33,124 nt of DNA from positions 1-33,124 of the forward strand of contig JANXLY010000349.1 in NCBI GenBank assembly GCA_025354885.1. Reading direction: 5' to 3'. The DNA is from Acidobacteriota bacterium. Lineage in GTDB: Bacteria > Acidobacteriota > Terriglobia > Bryobacterales > Bryobacteraceae. Positions 14,875 through 22,751 of this stretch are shown here, piece by piece (the first letter of the stretch is position 1; each line of letters starts with the position of its first letter). The notes under the pieces were generated by a model. The model did no database searches, was not told where the DNA came from, and worked only from the letters and a program-made list of their open reading frames with translations. Position numbers and translations under genes: made by a program.

Positions 14875-17351
14875 GGCGCAGACCTCACATTTGAATTAGG
14901 AACGTTATATGGGACGAGGTAGGCACAAAGCCGACCCAACATGTCGTACTGGTGGGAAACTTCAACCCAGCGAAGGCGAGCATCCTCACCTGTATCGCTA
15001 AAGAAGCCCACTCCACCCCGGGGGAGGCGGTCATCCGAAAACACATCGACAACCTGACCTTGAACCGTGGTTACAAAATCATTTCCAAGCACATCCACGC
15101 GGACCCTGTAAATCGTGTCGAGCCGAGCCTGCATAGGCAGAGGGATCGATTTCTTCGGGCCAGCCCGGCCATTGATCACGGCGTAACGAACCAATTCCAC
15201 AATGGGAAGAGGACCGCCGCGCGTAATTTCAAGTCGAGCAGCGTAGTAGTTCTTTACATCGGCAGCGCGGAAGACCCACGATAGGGACTTTTTCTCAATT
15301 GCCCCTAAGAATTCGAAGCGATAGTCCTCAAGACTAAGTGAAGGTGTGTATAAGGCAAGCTGGCGCGGACGGATAAAACCGGCAGGATCATAGGTCCAGC
15401 CACGGGACCAATCGCCGACGCCACTCCATTCACCGAGGCCCTGGCGGAAGTCATCCGAGAGTTCGACGGCGGCGCGGCGCTGGATATTCTGTTTGATGCC
15501 ATCCATAGAATCGGTCTTGAAGGAAGTGTTCAGGAGGCCATCGACATTGGGGACCATGGATGCGATCCGACCCTTAGCACCGCTTTGAGCGCTCGGTGAG
15601 TCAGCAAACCAGATGAGACCGATGATGAGGGGAACAGCCAAGGCGATCCAGCGCAAGTCATTGGGAGCCTCAGCCCAGCGCCGTTGCACGGCCTGCAAAG
15701 ATGACTGGTAACTCACACCCGAAAATGGACTGAGGGCGGCAAAGGGGGAGTTGGAGATCCGCGCCGGGAGGATTCGCAGATTCAATTGGGGTCGAATGAG
15801 CGGAAGCTTGGTGGAACTAAGGAACTCGCGCATCCGGGGAGCCTCAAAGTAGGGCTCGGCGGGAATCGTAATCGGGACAAGCCGGGAATTTCGAAAGGTC
15901 TTTGCCTGGACGACGAGGCTGGAACGCCGAACGCCGGCAATACGCGACTTTGCCGGGATAGGCTCTGAATGGAAGGCCAGGCGGGCGGCCATGTCGGCTT
16001 CACCCGTGACCGAACGAAGGAAAGAATCGGGGTGTGAAAACTGCTCGTCGAAAGGATTACACTTGCCCTTCGGACGGGAGAGAATCGACCGGGCCGACAA
16101 ACTTTGAGCAGGAACACAAGCGCGAGCCTGGCGGGCGGGAAATTCGCCCGAAGCCGATAGCATAGGCGCGCGGGGTGCAAAGGGGCGAGGACGGGCGAAG
16201 AGCCGCTGAATCGGGCCCGCGAAGCAGGCGATCTGCCGATCTTGAGGACCGTTTTTGAGTTGAGGGACGACCTGAGTTAGCAACTGTGAGAACGGTTCTG
16301 CTGCGGGTTGGGCTGCTTGAGGAGCAATGGGTGGAACAGCGCTGACACCGAGTTGAATCTCAATAGGCCCGGCGGCAAAAAGCGTAGTCAAGAATGAAGA
16401 ATTGGAAGCACCGAGCGGCATCAGATGGAAAGGTTCAGCCGTTGAAAATTGCGAGTTCCCCTGCTCGAGCAAGCCGATCGATTGCCTGGACTCCACCCAA
16501 TCCGTAAGGGGAAGGGCGTCTTCAGCGCGAGACAGGGAAGGCGCAAATCCGCCTTGAATCAAACCAGGGAGCTGTGAAAAGGAAAATCGTTTTGCCCCGC
16601 TCGGAGCAAGGGGAATTGCAGACTTGGGTGGCACCGGTTTGGAGCTTGCGGCGAGATCGAATGGCAATTGTGCAGAGGCGGCCACAGCGAAATCCAGCGC
16701 TTCAAGAGGAAGGCTAAGATGGGGCTTGAGAAAGGAGAGCGGGAGCTGTGCTGAGAATTGGCCGGGAAGCGGAGAAGCTTCTATTTCGGGATCGAGGGGA
16801 GCTTCTGGCTGAATCGAGATCACAAGCGAAGCACCGAGATGGATCGAACTCGCAGAGGAAGCGAGCGAGAAGTGACCCGTCGTAAGTTGCGGGCCGGAAT
16901 CGCTAGGAGGGTAACAATCCTGCGCTTGCGCCAGAGCGCACATCGCTTCTTCTACGCTTGCCTTGCCTTTAGGCGAGATCAGATCGAAGGATGGTGCAGC
17001 CGCCGCAAGACCAGATCGTGGGACGGTGATTGTAGAAATCGGATTTGGTTCGAGAGCTTCGAGAGCAAAAATTGGAGGCTGACTTGAGGCCCAGGGCTGC
17101 GACTTGATCGTGCGTGGGGCAATGTTTTCAGGAAGATAGTCTGCCACATGGGGTGCAGTCTGTTGATCTTTGAACTTGGCGGCTGGTGCTTTGCGCACCG
17201 GCTTGTAGCGTTGCTGCTCTTCGACCAGACGCGCGACTCCGAGTGCCTCCTGCTCGCTTTGATAAGCGTGCCGGTGAGCCACCGAACAGAAGTCCTCCGA
17301 GGTGAGTTTTTTCACCATGGGAAGCTTTTTACCGCAGTAGAGACAATTCAT
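14871..17351 (-). CDS. Zinc-ribbon, single-pass membrane protein with C-terminal lectin-like domain
   Basis: 826 residues of unusual build. The N-terminus has Cys3-x2-Cys6, then Cys22 and His26/His28 in FCSVAHRHAY, a likely zinc ribbon. Residues ~60-560 are a long low-complexity region rich in Ala, Pro, Ser and Leu, with no recognisable domain. One membrane helix lies at about 568-586 (WIALAVPLIIGLIWFA). The C-terminal domain (about 630-800) reads LSDDFRQGLGEWSG, WVFRAADVKNYYAARLEI, YRVRVDVLGNDFVTTVQGQ and GGVGFFSDTGEDARLRWVEV, the pattern of a concanavalin/LamG-like sugar-binding sandwich related to DUF1080. The zinc ribbon would be cytosolic and the lectin-like domain periplasmic. It is co-translated with the TPR protein. 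Function unknown; the domain order suggests envelope sensing or anchoring. Confidence 0.75.
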   Translation of the reverse strand: MNCLYCGKKLPMVKKLTSEDFCSVAHRHAYQSEQEALGVARLVEEQQRYKPVRKAPAAKFKDQQTAPHVADYLPENIAPRTIKSQPWASSQPPIFALEALEPNPISTITVPRSGLAAAAPSFDLISPKGKASVEEAMCALAQAQDCYPPSDSGPQLTTGHFSLASSASSIHLGASLVISIQPEAPLDPEIEASPLPGQFSAQLPLSFLKPHLSLPLEALDFAVAASAQLPFDLAASSKPVPPKSAIPLAPSGAKRFSFSQLPGLIQGGFAPSLSRAEDALPLTDWVESRQSIGLLEQGNSQFSTAEPFHLMPLGASNSSFLTTLFAAGPIEIQLGVSAVPPIAPQAAQPAAEPFSQLLTQVVPQLKNGPQDRQIACFAGPIQRLFARPRPFAPRAPMLSASGEFPARQARACVPAQSLSARSILSRPKGKCNPFDEQFSHPDSFLRSVTGEADMAARLAFHSEPIPAKSRIAGVRRSSLVVQAKTFRNSRLVPITIPAEPYFEAPRMREFLSSTKLPLIRPQLNLRILPARISNSPFAALSPFSGVSYQSSLQAVQRRWAEAPNDLRWIALAVPLIIGLIWFADSPSAQSGAKGRIASMVPNVDGLLNTSFKTDSMDGIKQNIQRRAAVELSDDFRQGLGEWSGVGDWSRGWTYDPAGFIRPRQLALYTPSLSLEDYRFEFLGAIEKKSLSWVFRAADVKNYYAARLEITRGGPLPIVELVRYAVINGRAGPKKSIPLPMQARLDTIYRVRVDVLGNDFVTTVQGQVVDVFSDDRLPRGGVGFFSDTGEDARLRWVEVSHQYDMLGRLCAYLVPYNVPNSNVRSAP

Positions 17352-17397
17352 TCAGACACTACCGTCTGGGTGAGTATCGGCAGGCCTACGCGAATTC

Positions 17398-17403
17398 CTT
17401 ATA
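17398..17403 (-). promoter_or_regulatory. Possible -10 element for the 826-residue protein operon
   Basis: On the minus strand this reads TATAAG, 47 bp before the start codon and just past the carD terminator. The expected -35 position is poor (TTTGCA with 15-bp spacing), so support is weak. Some promoter must lie here because the terminator isolates this operon from carD. Confidence 0.3.
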
Positions 17404-17427
17404 CCACTAGGTACATTTTGCAAATGC

Positions 17428-17453
17428 AAAAGCCGGGCAGATGCCCGGCTTTT
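17428..17453. terminator. Bidirectional rho-independent terminator after carD
   Basis: A near-perfect hairpin: AAAAGCCGGGCA at 17428-17439 pairs with TGCCCGGCTTTT at 17442-17453, with an effective four-base loop. The A and T flanks make it functional in either direction. On the minus strand it lies 28 bp after the carD stop and upstream of the 826-residue protein gene. Confidence 0.9.
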
Positions 17454-17480
17454 GGAAAAGATTAAGAAAACAGTCTAGTT

Positions 17481-17990
17481 CTAGATTGGTTCAGGAAAGC
17501 GAAGTTTGGACTTCTGGAGGGAGCGATCCAGCATGTCGATCGCTTCTTTTTCGATGATGGCGCGAGAAATGGCGACTTCGGACAGTAGCATTTGGCGGCT
17601 CCGCTCCAGCATCTTTTTCTCGCGGAAGCTAAGGGGTTTGTCGGTCTGGATCAGAAGCAGGGTCTTGAAAACCTCAGTAATTTCGAGGAGAGAGCCTTTG
17701 CCCATCTTCTCTGTGTTTTCTTTGAAGCGGTGCTTCCAATCGGGATTCCAGCGGGGGGTTCCGGAGGCGAGGAAGTTGAGGACTTTCGCGACTTCGGTGT
17801 TCCGTGTGACTTTGCGAAGACCCACTTCCTCAGCGTGTGAGAAAGGGACCATGACTGTCATGGAACTGTAGGCAAGACGGAGTAAGTAAAAGCGCTCATT
17901 CTGAGAGCCAAAAGAGCGAACACTGATGTTTTCAATCGTCCCAACACCATGATTGGGATAAACAACCTTTTCGCCGATCTGAAAAGTCAT
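17481..17990 (-). CDS. carD: CarD-family transcription regulator
   Basis: 169 residues from the ATG at 17990. GGAGGG seven bases upstream fixes this start; a longer reading from 18026 has no ribosome-binding site. The N-terminus MTFQIGEKVVYPNHGVGTIE and the following beta-strands, to about residue 60, form the Tudor-like domain that binds the RNA polymerase beta subunit. The rest, including RWKHRF-like NPDWKHRFKENTEKM and LSFREKKMLERSRQML, is the helical DNA-binding domain that stabilises open complexes. CarD acts at rRNA and other promoters. The gene has its own promoter (18054-18082) and terminator (17428-17453), so it is monocistronic. An inverted repeat straddles the promoter. Confidence 0.95.
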   Translation of the reverse strand: MTFQIGEKVVYPNHGVGTIENISVRSFGSQNERFYLLRLAYSSMTVMVPFSHAEEVGLRKVTRNTEVAKVLNFLASGTPRWNPDWKHRFKENTEKMGKGSLLEITEVFKTLLLIQTDKPLSFREKKMLERSRQMLLSEVAISRAIIEKEAIDMLDRSLQKSKLRFPEPI

Positions 17991-18034
17991 TCCTGGACCC
18001 TCCGTACACTTGAAATTCGGTGTCATATCGTTGA

Positions 18035-18069
18035 AACCGCGATGACTATATGAAGGTTAGATCGCGGTT
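18035..18069. promoter_or_regulatory. Inverted repeat overlapping the carD promoter
   Basis: Two perfect 9-bp arms, AACCGCGAT (18035-18043) and ATCGCGGTT (18061-18069), are separated by 17 bp. Relative to the predicted carD start of transcription, one arm lies between the -35 and -10 boxes and the other just downstream of +1. That position suits an operator for a dimeric or dimer-of-dimers regulator. The arms are about 26 bp apart centre to centre, or two and a half helical turns. Confidence 0.5.
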
Positions 18070-18082
18070 AGACGATTGTCAA
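18054..18082 (-). promoter_or_regulatory. Sigma-70-type promoter for carD
   Basis: Read on the minus strand, a perfect TTGACA (18082-18077) is followed by 17 bp and TAACCT (18059-18054), which keeps the T1, A2 and T6 of the -10 consensus. Transcription would start near 18047, giving a leader of about 57 bases before the ATG at 17990. Confidence 0.65.
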
Positions 18083-18251
18083 CGTGAAGAGTTGCAAAAA
18101 TATGTATTTTTCTTTTGGTTTGAGCCGATAAGCCACATTTTTCTCGCGTGAGAGGTGACAATGCCCAAATCTATGAAAAACGGAATCGCAAGAGCATGAT
18201 ACACCACGTAGAAGTGTATAGTTTGGGTCCGTTTCTAGCCCTGGTAGTACT

Positions 18252-19085
18252 TTAAGCGGGAGCTCGAAGTGAGTTTAGAAAGGCTAAATTTTTGGCCATG
18301 TCGGCTGGAATATCCTTCGCCGGAGATGAAGTTTCGAGATCGGCAAAACCCTGGAAGCCGGTGGAAGCTATGACGTCAAAGACCTTTTGAAAGTTAATGC
18401 CGCCCTGCCCGAGATAGCCGGGATTATCTTTGAGGTGGAACTGGCAGATGCGATCACGACCGAGGATCTGGATCTCATGGTAGATGTCATAGCCACGCGG
18501 GAAAGAATTCCCGATGTCGTAGAAGACTTTGACGGCCTCTGAGCGCACACGATTGAGGATACGGAGGTTTTCGACGGCGGAGTTGGTATTTTCAATGCCG
18601 AGGGTGACGCCGGCTTTTTGGGCCTGAGGCGCAAAGTTGCGAAGAATGTCGGCGACGTAGTCCAGTTCGGCTGTGGTCTCCAAGGCGCGCTGGCCGAAAA
18701 AAGGGAGGAGCATATTGCGGATGCCGAGCTTGCGATTGATCTCGATCGCATCGGATAGCCATTTTTGGGCGAGCTTGTCATTCTTGAGCCCATTGACATG
18801 GAAGATATCGAGACAAGTGGAGATGAGCTTGCAGTTGAACTCTTTGGATTTCTGGAGGTAGGCGCGATGGAGTTCGGGGTTGTCGAGGGGAAGCTTACCG
18901 TCGACAGGTTTGCGCCCGAGCGAGATTTCTATGCCGGCGAAGCCGATGGAAGTAGCAAGGTCTATGGCTGCGGGGTTGCCGGCCAGATTTAGATTCCAGT
19001 CCGTGACACCGATCTGGAACTGGGCTTTGGGCGCGGCACTAAGAAGGGCCGCGCCAGGAAGAGCAAGGAAATGACGGCGTCGCAT
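18252..19085 (-). CDS. Exported sugar phosphate isomerase/epimerase-like TIM barrel
   Basis: 277 residues. It begins MRRRHFLALPGAALLSAAP, a short Arg-rich signal peptide resembling a Tat signal, although the classic SRRxFLK is not complete. The rest is an AP-endonuclease-2/xylose-isomerase-like TIM barrel: FQIGVTDWNL, IGFAGIEISLG, CKLISTCLDIFHVNG, GVTLGIENTNSAVEN, VKVFYDIGNSFPRGYDIYHE, ICQFHLKDNPG and GFADLETSSP. Glu in GIEN, Asp in YDIGN, His in QFHLKD and Glu in DLET are the usual metal ligands of the fold. Such acidobacterial enzymes act on sugars or cyclitols; the substrate is not known. It starts 2 bp after the stop of the receptor at 22573-19088, suggesting uptake coupled to processing of the same compound. 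Confidence 0.85.
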   Translation of the reverse strand: MRRRHFLALPGAALLSAAPKAQFQIGVTDWNLNLAGNPAAIDLATSIGFAGIEISLGRKPVDGKLPLDNPELHRAYLQKSKEFNCKLISTCLDIFHVNGLKNDKLAQKWLSDAIEINRKLGIRNMLLPFFGQRALETTAELDYVADILRNFAPQAQKAGVTLGIENTNSAVENLRILNRVRSEAVKVFYDIGNSFPRGYDIYHEIQILGRDRICQFHLKDNPGYLGQGGINFQKVFDVIASTGFQGFADLETSSPAKDIPADMAKNLAFLNSLRAPA

Positions 19086-19087
19086 GC

Positions 19088-22000
19088 CTAAAAGTCTAAT
19101 CGAAGCGCCATCTGCAAAACACGGGCACCGTTGCCGGAACTGCCATTTACCAGAGTAGTGATCCGGCCAAAAGAATTAGGAACGGAGAAGTTGTTGTTGG
19201 GATTGTCGAAGTTGGCTTTGTTTAGAGCATTGAACATCTCGAGGCGGAAGGCGAGTTTGAGACGTTCTGTGATGGGGATCTTCTTTACGAGGGAGAGATC
19301 GAAATTGTAGAAGCCAGGGCCCCTGAAATTATTACGCCCCACGCTGCCAGAGCTTCCTGCGGGAGCAAAGGCGAACTGGCTGATCTGTTCTGCGGAGAAG
19401 TAGAAGACCCCGTTGCCTCGAACGTCGACTTGACCAATGCTGCGGTCGGTGCCGGTGAAATCGGCGAGTTGGCTGGCGGTGGAACCGGCAGTGCGGCGGC
19501 CGCTCAGAATTGCGACAGGCCGACCAGACTGAAAGATACCGATAACACCGAGATCCCAATCGCCGATGAATTTATTCACTACGGAGGGAGCGTCAGTGAA
19601 AAAGCGCTTGTTGCGACCAAAGGGGAGGGCGTAACTGACAAGGAAGTTCATCACATGGGGACGGTCGGCGGTGGTACGCCCATAGTTAGAACGGAGGTTG
19701 AAATTATCGAGAGGAGAGCCTGCGGCGGTGAAGCCATTGCCTTCGTCGGAAGAATTGTCGAGGGCTTTGGAGTAGGTGTAGTTGATGGTGGCGCGGAGAC
19801 CACCCGCATTGCGGGAAAGCGAAGTCTGCAAACCGTTGTAATGACTGCGTCCGTCATTAGTACCAAAGATGAACTGATTGAACTGGGGAAAGTTGCGAAG
19901 GTAGAAGTTGCTGATGCCGGCGGAGGAGTAGCGGTTGAAGTTGGCGGCTGAGGTATCAACAGTGTTCGCAGCGGTACCGGCGAGACCCTGATCGATAGTG
20001 CCTCCGCCGATGGCAGAAACAGCGGCAGCGGGGCTACCAAAGAGACGGACTAGCGTGTTGCTGGAACTGGGGGCTGTTCCGCTGGCGCGAAAGGCCTGGA
20101 GTTCTTTGAACGAGTTGAGGAAATCACCTTCGATCTTTGGCTGATTGAGATCGCGATTTGTGAAGAGCTTGACGCCCATGGTGCGAACATAGCCGATTTC
20201 AAAAACGGTATTGCGGGCGATCTCGTGCTGGACGCCGATGCTGAAGTGGTGGACATATCCAGTGCGGAGATTGGGATCCATAAGTACGACGGAAGTCTGG
20301 CGGGTAAGGGCCGGTGCGAGATCTGGCGCTCCAGGTTTGATTGGAAATTCGGATGCGGCGAGGCCAGCGACACTGCGGTTTGCACCGGGTGTGGCGTTGG
20401 GAAAGGTGTTGATGGTCTGGGCAAAGCCTGGAGTGTTGCCGTCCACAGTGTTGATGGCAGAGCCGATCATGCGGTCAAAGAAAACTCCGTAGCTACCCCG
20501 GATCGAAGTTTTGCCGTTCTTGAATGGATCCCAGGCAAAGCCGAAGCGCGGCGCAAAATTGTTGCGATCCGAGGGGAACCAGGAATTCTGTCGGGTGATC
20601 TTGAAGTCATCGATGTTGGAGAACGCATTGACGTCGGCAGCCCGGTTGAGGGTGCCCTGAAAGCCATTGATCTCGGTGGGCGCACCGAAATATTCCCAGC
20701 GCAGTCCGATGTTGAGCGTCAGGTTAGGACGAATCTTCCAGTCATCTTGAAAGAAGGTGCCAAATTCCTTGTAATCGAAGTTGCGGGCGCGGGGAAGGCC
20801 GGCCTCCTGGAACTGGGCGAGGTCGCTGTAATAGGTAGTGCTGATTTGACCTACGCGCCCGAGAACATCGTTGTAGAGGCTCTCGAACTGTTGCCGGACA
20901 GCAGAACTAACGCCGCTCTGGCCGACCTGAGGGCCAATCGCCCCAGGGGCAATGTTGCCATTGACGCGGGCAAGGTTGACGTTGGGATAGATGCCAGCGA
21001 AGTTCTCATTGAACTGCTTGACATTCCGGAAGTTGAGACCGGTCTTGAGGGTGTGCTTGCCGCGAAGAACAGTGAGGTTATCGGTGAAGTCGTTGACGGG
21101 AGTATTTCGGTTTGAAGCGAAGGAAGAATTAATGGGGTCAGTGAAGAGGATTGTGATCACGGCTGGGCCTGCCTGGCGGTCTGGACGAAGGAACTGGGAG
21201 AGCCCAAACTGGTGGCCGGCGCGAAACTCATTGATCAAGGTCGGGGAGAGAGTCCAGTCGGAACCGACTGAGAAGCCATAGCGATCATTGAGGATGGCAC
21301 CGTCTTTTTGGGAAGGGAAAGTACGTTCCGCGTTATTCAGATTGTCGACCGATTCCTGCTTCAGTTTGGAGTAACGGAAAAAGACGCGATGGAGTTGAGA
21401 AAGTTGCCAATCAACTTTGCCGGTGCCCTGATAGGACTTGGCGGGAGCAGCAATATTGAGCCGGTGACCAGCAGTGTTCAATCCGTCTCCCACTTCAGCA
21501 TTGTTAGCGGGAAGCATCAGATTAAAGAGGGAGCGCATGGTCGGATCGACGCCACGGCCCGCTGGATCATTGCGGGCGATATCAAAGCTCTGGATGTTGC
21601 CCGCTGCGTCACGCCAGCGGAAGATGCCTTGCTTCGCTTCTTCGGTTGGGACGTTACGATTGCGGCTGACGTCCTGACGGCTGTCTGTGCCCTGGAAGTT
21701 GCCGAAGAAGAAGACTTTATTTTTGATGGCTGGCCCCCCGAAGCTGCCGCCGTAGATACTCTGATTGAACTTGGGACGAGCTGTCCCAGAGGCATTGTTG
21801 AAGAAGGTATTGGAATTGAGTTTGCTGTTGCGAAGGTATTCGAAGGCGTTGCCGTGAAACTGATTGGTGCCGGAGCGAGTCACCATCTCTACTTGAGCGC
21901 CGGCGCTGCGCCCAAACTCGGCTTTGCCGCCATTAGTAATGATGCGGACCTCTTCGACGGAGTCGGTGTTCGAGGGAGTGAGGGAGAGGCCGAAACGTGG

Positions 22001-22573
22001 GACCACATTGTCGTTGACGTCGATGCCGTCGAGACGAGTATTATTGGAACCTTGCCGGAGGCCATTGACGCGTGAGAAGCTTTGGTCGCCGGCGTCAACA
22101 CTGATGCCGGGGTTGAGCGCGGCAAAGGCGAGGGGACCACGACCGAGCTGGGGAAGAGTGTCGATGTCCCGCATGTTGATGCTCCGGGCGGCTTGGGCAT
22201 CAGCAGTGTTCACCTGGACGGCGTTAGCTTCAACCGAGATGGCTTCTGTGACCTGGCCGATTTCGAGCTTGACGGTCTGGCGGAGAGTAGCACCAGAAAA
22301 GAGTTCGATGTTGCCAATGACAGCTTTGCGAAAACCGGTGGCTTCTACAGTGATCTCGTAGATGGAGGGCCGGAGGCTGGCGTAGAGCAAAGTGCCGTCG
22401 GCGGCAGTGGTAGATTCTGTGCCGATAGCAAGCTGGCGGCGACTATCGCGGATCGTCAGTCTGGCACCGGCTACGCTGGCTCCGGCGGCATCAAGAACCT
22501 GGATTTCGATGCGGCCATTGACGACCTGGCTGAAGGCTGAGATGGAGAAAAGAAGCAACGCGAGAAGACGCAT
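19088..22573 (-). CDS. Oar-like TonB-dependent receptor with carboxypeptidase-regulatory domain
   Basis: 1161 residues: signal peptide (1-15, MRLLALLLFSISAFS), a carboxypeptidase-regulatory/CnaB-like beta-sandwich (about 18-105), a plug domain (about 115-240; TRLDGIDVND and EEVRIITNGGKAEFGRSAG) and a long outer-membrane beta-barrel to the C-terminal LRLDF. The terminal Phe is the usual signal for the BAM complex. This is the Oar-like class expanded in Acidobacteria, thought to import large or complex substrates or act in surface adhesion; I see no clear TonB box. It shares most of its length with the receptor at 22740-26213, so the two are paralogs. It precedes the TIM-barrel enzyme in a two-gene operon. 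The substrate is unknown. Confidence 0.92.
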   Translation of the reverse strand: MRLLALLLFSISAFSQVVNGRIEIQVLDAAGASVAGARLTIRDSRRQLAIGTESTTAADGTLLYASLRPSIYEITVEATGFRKAVIGNIELFSGATLRQTVKLEIGQVTEAISVEANAVQVNTADAQAARSINMRDIDTLPQLGRGPLAFAALNPGISVDAGDQSFSRVNGLRQGSNNTRLDGIDVNDNVVPRFGLSLTPSNTDSVEEVRIITNGGKAEFGRSAGAQVEMVTRSGTNQFHGNAFEYLRNSKLNSNTFFNNASGTARPKFNQSIYGGSFGGPAIKNKVFFFGNFQGTDSRQDVSRNRNVPTEEAKQGIFRWRDAAGNIQSFDIARNDPAGRGVDPTMRSLFNLMLPANNAEVGDGLNTAGHRLNIAAPAKSYQGTGKVDWQLSQLHRVFFRYSKLKQESVDNLNNAERTFPSQKDGAILNDRYGFSVGSDWTLSPTLINEFRAGHQFGLSQFLRPDRQAGPAVITILFTDPINSSFASNRNTPVNDFTDNLTVLRGKHTLKTGLNFRNVKQFNENFAGIYPNVNLARVNGNIAPGAIGPQVGQSGVSSAVRQQFESLYNDVLGRVGQISTTYYSDLAQFQEAGLPRARNFDYKEFGTFFQDDWKIRPNLTLNIGLRWEYFGAPTEINGFQGTLNRAADVNAFSNIDDFKITRQNSWFPSDRNNFAPRFGFAWDPFKNGKTSIRGSYGVFFDRMIGSAINTVDGNTPGFAQTINTFPNATPGANRSVAGLAASEFPIKPGAPDLAPALTRQTSVVLMDPNLRTGYVHHFSIGVQHEIARNTVFEIGYVRTMGVKLFTNRDLNQPKIEGDFLNSFKELQAFRASGTAPSSSNTLVRLFGSPAAAVSAIGGGTIDQGLAGTAANTVDTSAANFNRYSSAGISNFYLRNFPQFNQFIFGTNDGRSHYNGLQTSLSRNAGGLRATINYTYSKALDNSSDEGNGFTAAGSPLDNFNLRSNYGRTTADRPHVMNFLVSYALPFGRNKRFFTDAPSVVNKFIGDWDLGVIGIFQSGRPVAILSGRRTAGSTASQLADFTGTDRSIGQVDVRGNGVFYFSAEQISQFAFAPAGSSGSVGRNNFRGPGFYNFDLSLVKKIPITERLKLAFRLEMFNALNKANFDNPNNNFSVPNSFGRITTLVNGSSGNGARVLQMALRLDF

Positions 22574-22639
22574 GATTGTACGGATGACCCCTTGTTTCGC
22601 AGTTTAGGGCTGAGAGGGGAAACCGGAAAGACATCTGGG

Positions 22640-22683
22640 ACCAAAAGGAAGCCCGGCGTGCCAGAGAGTGGCAAGGCCGGGCT
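22640..22683 (-). terminator. Terminator after the second receptor gene
   Basis: On the minus strand AGCCCGGC (22683-22676) pairs with GCCGGGCT (22657-22650). An inner stem GCCAC/TGGC lies between them, and a T-rich TTCCTTTT follows. It lies about 55 bp after the stop of the 26213-22740 gene and before the next receptor, so the two receptors are probably separate transcripts. Confidence 0.7.
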
Positions 22684-22707
22684 GAGTGGGTTTCGATACT
22701 GGTTGAT

Positions 22708-22751
22708 TAGAAGTCGATTAGAAGTCGATTAGAATTCGATTAGAAGTCGAT
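22708..22751. repeat. Four tandem 11-bp repeats across the receptor stop codon
   Basis: Units TAGAAGTCGAT at 22708-22718, 22719-22729 and 22741-22751, with one variant TAGAATTCGAT at 22730-22740. The repeat begins inside the last codons of the receptor (Ile-Asp-Phe-stop) and extends 3 units past it. Because 11 is not a multiple of 3, the copies do not extend the protein but move spare RIDF-stop-like ends into other frames. Confidence 0.9.

Noticed and set aside
18199..18219. Hairpin ATACAC/GTGTAT after the TIM-barrel gene as a terminator
   Set aside because: The stem is only 6 bp and AT-rich, and no T-run follows on either strand.
20225..21115. A 296-codon plus-strand open frame inside the first receptor gene
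   Set aside because: It is fully antisense to the receptor, has no signal or domain, and similar shadow frames occur opposite the paralog.
22708..22751. A CRISPR-like array from the regular 11-bp repeats
   Set aside because: The units are directly adjacent with no spacers and far too short. No cas gene is present.
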